A stretch of DNA of 8,806 bases, from positions 1 to 8,806 of the forward strand of contig JACIWG010000058.1 of the NCBI GenBank assembly GCA_014361085.1, in the 5' to 3' direction. This stretch comes from Nitrososphaeria archaeon. Its GTDB lineage: Archaea; Thermoproteota; Nitrososphaeria; JACIWG01. Position 1 is the first letter of the stretch. Every line of letters starts with the position of its first letter. Position numbers and translations under genes: made by a program. The notes under the pieces were generated by a model. The model was not told where the DNA came from. It did not search any database and saw only the letters and a list, made by a program, of their open reading frames with translations. Shown piece by piece: positions 1 through 4,705 of the stretch.

Positions 1-2
1 AA

Positions 3-191
3 GGTTATCCACTCCTTGCAGGCTTCAGAGGCTCGAAGCCTCTTGACATAAACTCTTTAGCTGAACTAATATCTACAATCTCAAAAATTGGTGTCGAAGT
101 TCAAGAAATTGATCAAATGGACTTGAATCCTATAATAGTTTACGAAAAAGGGTTCCTAATTGTTGATGCAAGAATTATTCTTAGGTCATGA
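3..191 (+). CDS. acdB: ADP-forming acyl-CoA synthetase, beta subunit (3' end only)
   Basis: This is the last 62 residues of an open frame that enters from the left edge and stops at TGA 189-191. The fragment starts GYPLLAGFRGSKPLD and ends with an EIDQMDLNP segment, then a final DARIIL stretch. These are the hallmarks of the C-terminus of the ATP-grasp beta subunit of ADP-forming acetyl-CoA synthetase, where the D-L-N-P motif belongs to the nucleotide/metal site. The enzyme converts acyl-CoA, ADP and phosphate to acid, CoA and ATP in the cytoplasm. The alpha subunit lies nearby on the opposite strand (719-2167), so the two halves are not co-transcribed. The stop overlaps that of the minus-strand acetyltransferase by 6 nt. 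The separate alpha gene makes an unfused beta likely, but the start is outside the window. Whether the substrate is acetate or another acid cannot be told. Confidence 0.9.
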   Translation, partial: GYPLLAGFRGSKPLDINSLAELISTISKIGVEVQEIDQMDLNPIIVYEKGFLIVDARIILRS

Positions 192-710
192 CTGGAATGT
201 TAGGTCGAATCTGCTTATTCCATAGGACTGAGACTTTAGCCTGAATCCAAGCTTTTTAGCGACATGAATCATAACAGCGTTGTCGCTTAGAACGTAAATA
301 TAGAATTCTCTAATATTATTTTCTCTACCAATGTTTATTAAATGCTGGAGCATTGCTGTACCAAGCCCCTTAAACTGCCACCTGTCTTGAACAACTATCG
401 CGACCTCAGCCCTAATCTTGTCCTCAACATAGTATCTTGCGTCTCCAATAATCTTTAACTCTGAAGCCTCTAGTGGAGAGGCTACTAAAGCGAACTCTTC
501 ATCAAAGTTTATTGAGGTCATCTTCTGAACTTCTTCTATAGTAAAGGGTCTCCTAAGCTTAAAGAACCTGTTATAAACTGTTTCAGGTGAAAGTGTTGTA
601 AACATTTTCAGTAAATCTTCTGCATCCTCTCCTCTAACAGGCCTTATTAAGGCCTTTGAACCATCCTTTAACATTACAATTTTCTCATACTCGTCTAAAC
701 TTTTTGCCAT
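186..710 (-). CDS. Pat-type GNAT N-acetyltransferase
   Basis: A 174-residue single-domain GNAT protein. The N-terminal part has the pattern of the acetyltransferase module of protein acetyltransferase Pat: LKDGSKALIRPVRGEDAEDL (residues 14-33), LSPETVYNRFF (40-50), and an INFDEEFALVA segment (67-77). The acetyl-CoA pyrophosphate loop is Q112-F-K-G-L-G117. Glu102 in AEVAIVV lies on the strand that carries an acidic residue in this family. LSDNAVMIHVAKKLGF (141-156) is the usual C-terminal motif B region. Known relatives include the GNAT domain of bacterial Pat/YfiQ, which acetylates acyl-CoA synthetases, and the Sulfolobus Pat that acetylates Alba. The ATG follows the alpha-subunit stop by 8 nt with no clear Shine-Dalgarno motif, so it probably depends on the alpha transcript. 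A later ATG (Met13) would trim the domain. The protein target is unknown; the synthetase alpha subunit, Alba or another protein are all possible. Confidence 0.9.
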   Translation of the reverse strand: MAKSLDEYEKIVMLKDGSKALIRPVRGEDAEDLLKMFTTLSPETVYNRFFKLRRPFTIEEVQKMTSINFDEEFALVASPLEASELKIIGDARYYVEDKIRAEVAIVVQDRWQFKGLGTAMLQHLINIGRENNIREFYIYVLSDNAVMIHVAKKLGFRLKSQSYGISRFDLTFQS

Positions 711-718
711 AGACTTGA

Positions 719-2167
719 TTACACAGCTTCAACTAGCCCATTTTCTTTTAAAAACTTTCCATAGTATGCTAGCGCATACATTGCCCTAGCAGCCCTTTCT
801 GGCGCATTAAATGCTGGAACCCTAAACTTTTCGAACCTAGCCCTAATTTCTTGAGCCATTTCTGTTGCACCAATGTCTACAGCAATAACTGGCTTACGTT
901 TTTCATAAGCTGGAGCAGCTATCTTGCCCACTACATCATCCATTACAAAAGGTGTATGATGTAAGGTTATAACTATTATCCCATTCACCTTAGGATCCTC
1001 CAATAGGATCTTAAGTGCCTCATGAAATGCGTCGCTTGTCACTTGTGCTGATAGGTCAACTGGGTTCGCGTAAGACATTATTGGAGGAAATATTCCACGC
1101 CTTATACCTTCCTCGAAAGCCTTTTTTGTCGATTCTGAAAGTTCAACAAGTTCTAGGCCTGATGCCTCGCATGCGTCAGCGGCCAATATGCCTGGTCCAC
1201 CTGCATTAGTTAGCACTGCAACACCTGTACCAAGTGCTGGCGGCTGATATGTGAAAGCTCTTCCCATATCAAAAAGCTCTTCTAACGTGTTTGCCCTAAT
1301 TACCCCACATTCCTCGAATGCTGCCTGATATATTTGGTCAAGGCCTGCAAGTGATCCTGTATGCGATGCAGCCCCTCTTGCACCAGCCTTAGACCTTCCA
1401 ACTTTCAACGCTATAATAGGTTTCTTCAAGCTGGTCTTTTTAGCTGCCTCAAGAAACTTTCTTCCATCAGCCACAGATTCAATATATAATAGTATAACTT
1501 TAGTCATCCTATCCTCCATAAAATATTCTAGCAACTCTGACTCGTCTACATCAACCCTATTTCCTAGGCTCACAAAACATCTTAGACCCATATTTATTCC
1601 AGCCATATAGTCAAGTGCCGCTGCACCTAAAGCACCACTTTGGCTTATAAGTACAATTGAGCCTGGCAGAGGTCTTGGTGTCGCAAGAACCTCTTTTCCA
1701 GTTGAAAGCTGCTTAAATTCAGGTAAAAATAGTGTGTCAACTCCAGTAAATGGGTCAAATACTCCGAGACAGTTTGGGCCTATAACTCTTACACCATATC
1801 TTCTAGCAACTTCCGCAACCTCATCTTGAAGTTGAACGTTTCCAACTTCCTTAAAGCCTGAAGAGATTATTATACAAGATTTTACTCCAACTTCACCTGC
1901 TTCCCTTAAAACCTCTGGTACAGCTGGTGCAGGTATAGCTATAACGATAAGGTCGATAATATCCTTTATTTCACTTAAACTTTTATAGCATTTTTCTCCA
2001 AAAATGTTATCATATTTTGGGTTTACTGGGAAAACCTTTGCCTTTAAAACCCCTCTCTGCATGTTCGTTATCAATGTATGTGCTATGACTCCACCCACTT
2101 TATTTGTTTGAGGGGATGCTCCGACTACGGCTATAGATGAGGGTTCGAAAAAGTATTTTAGTGACAT
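719..2167 (-). CDS. acdA: ADP-forming acyl-CoA synthetase, alpha subunit
   Basis: A 482-residue, complete alpha subunit of the NDP-forming acyl-CoA synthetase family. Order: CoA-binding Rossmann domain (about 1-130) with VVGASPQTNKVGG at 14-26 and GPNCLGV at 130-136; succinyl-CoA-ligase-like domain with SQSGALG at 175-181; the phosphohistidine motif SHTGSLAG with His269, the residue that carries phosphate from acyl phosphate to the beta subunit; then a third domain (about 310-482) with TNAGGPGILAAD at 320-331. The length matches stand-alone archaeal alpha subunits rather than alpha-beta fusions. With the beta subunit it makes ATP from acyl-CoA. The ATG at 2167 is supported by a TATA-like box about 30 nt upstream and by the N-terminal FFEPSSIAVVGAS, which is normal for the family. 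The GNAT gene follows after 8 nt, suggesting one transcript. Substrate range is not readable from sequence. Confidence 0.95.
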   Translation of the reverse strand: MSLKYFFEPSSIAVVGASPQTNKVGGVIAHTLITNMQRGVLKAKVFPVNPKYDNIFGEKCYKSLSEIKDIIDLIVIAIPAPAVPEVLREAGEVGVKSCIIISSGFKEVGNVQLQDEVAEVARRYGVRVIGPNCLGVFDPFTGVDTLFLPEFKQLSTGKEVLATPRPLPGSIVLISQSGALGAAALDYMAGINMGLRCFVSLGNRVDVDESELLEYFMEDRMTKVILLYIESVADGRKFLEAAKKTSLKKPIIALKVGRSKAGARGAASHTGSLAGLDQIYQAAFEECGVIRANTLEELFDMGRAFTYQPPALGTGVAVLTNAGGPGILAADACEASGLELVELSESTKKAFEEGIRRGIFPPIMSYANPVDLSAQVTSDAFHEALKILLEDPKVNGIIVITLHHTPFVMDDVVGKIAAPAYEKRKPVIAVDIGATEMAQEIRARFEKFRVPAFNAPERAARAMYALAYYGKFLKENGLVEAV

Positions 2168-2190
2168 TTACCTTCAACTAAGTCTGTCAC
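2161..2190. repeat. Short inverted repeat over the acdA start
   Basis: GTGACA (2161-2166) and TGTCAC (2185-2190) are perfect complements separated by 18 nt, and the left arm overlaps the minus-strand ATG (2165-2167). The position would suit an operator, but 6-bp arms at this spacing are not rare by chance. Confidence 0.3.
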
Positions 2191-2195
2191 AATAC

Positions 2196-2205
2196 TATTT
2201 AAAAA
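2196..2205 (-). promoter_or_regulatory. TATA-like box for acdA-GNAT
   Basis: On the minus strand this reads TTTTTAAATA, centred about 33 nt upstream of the acdA ATG. With the usual 25-nt TATA-to-start distance in archaea, transcription would begin a few nt before the ATG, giving a very short leader. That fits the lack of a well-spaced Shine-Dalgarno motif. Confidence 0.5.
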
Positions 2206-2229
2206 CTTAGCATATTAGGCATTGAATAG

Positions 2230-2246
2230 AAGTTAATCTTTAACTT
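2230..2246. terminator. Perfect 7-bp hairpin behind the GHL10-like gene
   Basis: AAGTTAA (2230-2236) and TTAACTT (2240-2246) pair perfectly around a 3-nt TCT loop. The element lies 5 nt beyond the minus-strand stop of the GHL10-like gene and about 25 nt upstream of the acdA TATA box. It could end the upstream transcript or bind a regulator of acdA. The stem is AT-rich and lacks a clear T tract, so terminator activity is uncertain. Confidence 0.35.
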
Positions 2247-2251
2247 TGGTT

Positions 2252-3313
2252 CTACAGAATAATGGTCCTCAGTTTTTCCCATGCATTATCTCTATCGACA
2301 CTTTTGCTGTCGAATAAGATTATTCCATTAGAGCCTCCACTCATAGCCTCCTTTACCGCATCATCCCAAAAGTATCCTCTTAAGGAATTTCTTTTATTGT
2401 GTCCTACAACGGCGACTACTAAAGTTCCTGTTTCTTTAAAAATGCTGTAAACCTTTCTGGTACAAATATTGATATCCTTTAAATCTTCTATATCAACAAA
2501 GTTTAGGAGTAGGTAATCGAACAATTTTCCCCTAACACTATACTCTATATATGGCTCGCTTTCACTTACTTCTTTACACATTTTTGGAGTGAAGTTTGCT
2601 AAAGGTATGTATCCGAATCTTTCTCTCAGAGATTTTCTCAAGTATTCTATTACCTCAATTATTCTAGTGTTCACCCATTCTATGTAATATTTACGATATC
2701 TTTTACCCTGGAGTACATCATTTGGCCAAGATATAGCTGATATTGTATACTTTTCCTCTAAAAATTTTAGGAAACTTGTGTACGCTTTCTCTGAAAAATC
2801 TTCTAATCTTCCATCTGTTCCTGTAAATATGTTCTCTAAAACTACACCATCTGCTTCACAGTCATCTAGTATTTCTGAAACTATTTTAAAAATTATTTCA
2901 TCCATTTCCTCGTGTGCGGGTGAAAGAAGATACTCCACTTGCCCACCTCGAAATTCTTTTAAAACTTCATTATCCTTGTCTCTTGCAAGATATTTTATGA
3001 AATCTTCTACATTTCTCATTGGAACATTAAATGGGTTAACGTGAACCCATGAATTTAAGCCATAAGAGTGTCCTCGTTTGATTAAATGCTTTAGGGGACT
3101 CTTTCCAAGAATACTATACATGCTCTTATCAGTTGACCATATTTTGCTCTCGAAAAGTGCGTAACCTTTATCATTTAGGGCATAATAGATTGTCGTCTTT
3201 AAACCATTTTCTAGAACTTTCTTTAATCTTCCATCTACTGAAAGGATTTCCTCTTTTTTAGTATAATTTTCTAAGTTAACATATATGCCATAAACATATT
3301 TATGCTCAAACAA
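2252..3313 (-). CDS. GHL10/DUF187-like TIM-barrel protein (putative glycoside hydrolase)
   Basis: A 353-residue protein with the layout of glycoside-hydrolase-like family 10 (DUF187, YngK-type). It has a first barrel strand VYGIYVNLENY (7-17), an ALNDKGYALFESK segment (45-57), YGLNSWVHVNPFNV (84-97), LSPAHEE (130-136), the core strand ADGVVLENIF (154-163), WPNDVLQG and YIEWVN (196-214), and a last strand SNGIILFDS (328-336). In relatives the core strand reads roughly DGIHLDDYF; here Asp155 is kept and Glu160 sits near the expected acidic position, a plausible but unproven catalytic residue. There is no signal peptide or membrane segment, so it is probably cytoplasmic, unlike many exported relatives. 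The start is TTG 3311-3313: an in-frame TGA lies three codons upstream and GGTGA is spaced 9 nt before it. Substrate is unknown, and the protein may not be an active hydrolase. It is divergent from the S-component gene. Confidence 0.7.
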   Translation of the reverse strand: MFEHKYVYGIYVNLENYTKKEEILSVDGRLKKVLENGLKTTIYYALNDKGYALFESKIWSTDKSMYSILGKSPLKHLIKRGHSYGLNSWVHVNPFNVPMRNVEDFIKYLARDKDNEVLKEFRGGQVEYLLSPAHEEMDEIIFKIVSEILDDCEADGVVLENIFTGTDGRLEDFSEKAYTSFLKFLEEKYTISAISWPNDVLQGKRYRKYYIEWVNTRIIEVIEYLRKSLRERFGYIPLANFTPKMCKEVSESEPYIEYSVRGKLFDYLLLNFVDIEDLKDINICTRKVYSIFKETGTLVVAVVGHNKRNSLRGYFWDDAVKEAMSGGSNGIILFDSKSVDRDNAWEKLRTIIL

Positions 3314-3318
3314 GTTGA

Positions 3319-3323
3319 ATCTT
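3319..3323 (-). promoter_or_regulatory. Approximate Shine-Dalgarno position for the TTG start
   Basis: On the minus strand a GGTGA motif lies about 9 nt before TTG 3311-3313, with GGAGG a little further upstream. It supports the non-ATG start, since no ATG or GTG is available in frame before the upstream TGA. The coordinates given may be off by a few bases. Confidence 0.5.
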
Positions 3324-3350
3324 CACCATTTCCTCCATTTTAAAAGCATG

Positions 3351-3358
3351 TTTATAAA
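3351..3358 (-). promoter_or_regulatory. TATA-like box for the GHL10-like gene
   Basis: TTTATAAA is centred about 42 nt upstream of the TTG start on the minus strand. Initiation about 25 nt downstream would leave a leader of roughly 17 nt, just enough to hold the GGTGA ribosome site. Confidence 0.5.
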
Positions 3359-3362
3359 AGGT

Positions 3363-3370
3363 GCTTAAGC
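3363..3370. repeat. GCTTAAGC palindrome between divergent promoters
   Basis: A perfect 8-bp palindrome fills most of the 12-nt space between the two divergent TATA-like boxes (3351-3358 and 3371-3378). It covers the BRE positions of both promoters, so a bound factor could affect both genes. Palindromes this short are common by chance. Confidence 0.3.
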
Positions 3371-3378
3371 TTATATAA
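3371..3378 (+). promoter_or_regulatory. TATA box for the S-component gene
   Basis: TTATATAA is centred about 29 nt before ATG 3404, so transcription should begin at or next to the start codon. No Shine-Dalgarno motif precedes the ATG, which fits a leaderless transcript. Confidence 0.6.
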
Positions 3379-3403
3379 CTTTACCTTTCAACCTTGGACT
3401 CAT

Positions 3404-4045
3404 ATGGGCCTGCCAATTGATGTTAGAAAATTTTCTAATTCTATTGCATTTTCATCACTTTACGTTATATTTTCCTTTATACCTATAGGCACAACCTTAG
3501 TTGGCGGACAAGGTTATTTTTCTCTGTCCCTAATTATTCCTCCGGTAGCAGGATATCTTCTTGGCCCAATATACGGTCCCTTTTCTATGCTTATTGGTGC
3601 GCTAGCTTACCTCTTTTTTAATCCAACCTCTTTTTTCGGTATTCTTACACCAATTATACCAATGGCTGGAGCGTTAGCGTCAGGCTTAAATCGTAGGCGG
3701 TTATCTTATATTGTTTCCCTCTACCTTCTACTATTTTCCGCCTTTATCACATTATACTATAATGAAGTCTGGTGGTTCATGATACCCCATGTTTTTGCCT
3801 CTGTCTCTTCTCTTCTCTACTATCTTGTTAGAGGAAGGTTTAGGCTTCTTTTGAACACGTTTTCATCTACATTTTTTCAACAGGCTACTGGAACAATGTT
3901 AGCCCTTCTTCTTTTGAATACGAATGTTAGTCTTCTTATAGTGAGCTTTCCTTTTATGATTTATGAGCGTACGGTTTCGACATTAGTTTCCTTTCTTCTT
4001 CTAATTGCGTTGGAAAAGTATTTTGGTCAAGAGTTTTTTGCTTGA
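3404..4045 (+). CDS. ECF transporter S component-like membrane protein
   Basis: A 213-residue, strongly hydrophobic protein with roughly six to seven membrane segments (about 13-34, 39-57, 59-72, 77-95, 101-119, 122-141, and 160-205 containing one or two). The start AFSSLYVIFSFIPIG, then IPPVAGYLLGPIYGPFSMLIGALAYLF (45-71), then TPIIPMAGALASGLNRRR (82-99) follow the usual pattern of S components of energy-coupling factor transporters. These bind a vitamin, metal or small organic molecule in the membrane and work with separate EcfT and two ATPases. None of those is in the window, so it would have to use shared modules elsewhere. No substrate-specific motif is recognisable. It is divergent from the GHL10-like gene, and the next gene begins 47 nt downstream on the same strand with its own TATA-like box. 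A related six-helix family cannot be excluded. Confidence 0.72.
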   Translation: MGLPIDVRKFSNSIAFSSLYVIFSFIPIGTTLVGGQGYFSLSLIIPPVAGYLLGPIYGPFSMLIGALAYLFFNPTSFFGILTPIIPMAGALASGLNRRRLSYIVSLYLLLFSAFITLYYNEVWWFMIPHVFASVSSLLYYLVRGRFRLLLNTFSSTFFQQATGTMLALLLLNTNVSLLIVSFPFMIYERTVSTLVSFLLLIALEKYFGQEFFA

Positions 4046-4055
4046 ACAAAAAATG

Positions 4056-4062
4056 TTATATA
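4056..4062 (+). promoter_or_regulatory. TATA-like box for the coiled-coil protein gene
   Basis: TTATATA lies 10 nt after the S-component stop and is centred about 34 nt before the TTG start at 4093. It predicts a short leader of under 10 nt. The surrounding sequence is AT-rich, with other TATA-like words at 4068-4078, so the exact box is uncertain. Confidence 0.45.
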
Positions 4063-4092
4063 CATAGTATAGCATATAGTGTGTGAGAATCT

Positions 4093-4644
4093 TTGAGTGA
4101 GGATGAAATTAAGAAGGTTGCTGAAACAAAACTTTGGATTGAGGAGAGGATAAAGTCTCTTGAAAGAGAGATTGAAGCATTGCGTGAAACTCTGGCGGTT
4201 ATAGACAGTTTCCTTCTACAGAAGGGTTTTAGGCCTGCTGAAGAAATCAAGCAAGTTGCTGAAGTGAAGGAGGAGGCTAAGGAGGTTGTGGCTGAGGAGG
4301 TTACGCCTTTGAAGGCTAAGGATGGCAGGATCATTGCTACAGCATATATTTCGTCAAAGAATGTTATCGTTGTTCCAGCCTCATCTATAAAGTTGAAGAG
4401 TTCCACTCCACCTTTCACATCATATTTGATGGGTAAAAAGCTTCCGCAGATGGTTGAAGTTGATAGGGCTCAGGTTAAGAGTGGCATGCTAAAAGATGAT
4501 GAAGTTCTAAAATTTTCTGTTGAAGAAGATTCTGAGGGTGTTATAAAAAAGATTTCTATAGAAAATTATAGGACTAAAAGTAGGCTTAAGGAAATATTGA
4601 ATCTTATAACTTGGACTTTTGAAAAGATGCTTGAAAAGTCTTAG
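4093..4644 (+). CDS. Conserved archaeal-type coiled-coil protein of unknown function
   Basis: A 183-residue soluble protein whose function I do not know. Residues 1-43 form a charged helix with coiled-coil spacing (KLWIEERIKSLEREIEALRE). Residues 44-72 are an acidic, repetitive linker (EVKEEAKEVVAEEV). Residues 73-165 look like a beta-rich domain, with RIIATAYISSKNVIVVP (79-95), STPPFTSYLMGKKL (104-117) and VIKKISIENYRTKSRLKEI (150-168). The last 15-20 residues form a helix with a Trp (ITWTFEKML). I recall similar coiled-coil plus STPPF/ENYR proteins in thaumarchaeal-type genomes, but cannot search. The start is TTG 4093-4095: an in-frame TGA lies three codons upstream and no other start exists before the conserved part. 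guaB follows after 49 nt, so the two may share a transcript. It has no membrane segment or known catalytic motif; a scaffold or regulatory role is a guess. Confidence 0.82.
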   Translation: MSEDEIKKVAETKLWIEERIKSLEREIEALRETLAVIDSFLLQKGFRPAEEIKQVAEVKEEAKEVVAEEVTPLKAKDGRIIATAYISSKNVIVVPASSIKLKSSTPPFTSYLMGKKLPQMVEVDRAQVKSGMLKDDEVLKFSVEEDSEGVIKKISIENYRTKSRLKEILNLITWTFEKMLEKS

Positions 4645-4663
4645 CAAAAGAGTTAATTACCAC

Positions 4664-4679
4664 ATTAATATCTAATATT
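4664..4679 (+). promoter_or_regulatory. Possible promoter AT block before guaB
   Basis: The stretch ATTAATATCTAATATT lies between the coiled-coil gene and guaB. A TATA element near 4664-4671 would place transcription start at about 4694, which is the GTG of guaB, giving a leaderless message. Transcription could equally read through from the upstream gene. Confidence 0.35.
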
Positions 4680-4680
4680 G

Positions 4681-4705
4681 TGGCAAGGGGATAGTGTCCT
4701 TGCCA
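4681..4705 (+). promoter_or_regulatory. Perfect inverted repeat over the guaB start
   Basis: TGGCAAGG (4681-4688) pairs perfectly with CCTTGCCA (4698-4705) around a 9-nt loop. The loop holds the GTG start candidate (4694-4696), the right arm holds the in-frame TTG candidate (4700-4702), and the left arm with the first loop bases contains most of the AGGGGAT ribosome site (4686-4692). As RNA it would hide the TTG and part of the ribosome site. As DNA it is a possible operator at the transcription start. Confidence 0.6.

Noticed and set aside
2178..2251. A strong intrinsic terminator behind the GHL10-like gene
   Set aside because: Only the short AT-rich hairpin at 2230-2246 is present and no long T tract follows on the minus strand, so a firm call is not justified.
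3306..3338. A 10-residue upstream mini-ORF (MEEMVKIQLV) overlapping the TTG start of the GHL10-like gene
   Set aside because: The TATA-like box at 3351-3358 puts transcription start near or after its ATG, so it would not be in the message. A second ATG inside it could still be used, but nothing supports it.
4056..4418. Antisense reading frame opposite the coiled-coil gene
   Set aside because: Its low-complexity Ser/Thr/Leu-rich composition is what the complement of a Lys/Glu-rich gene yields, and it has no recognisable domain.
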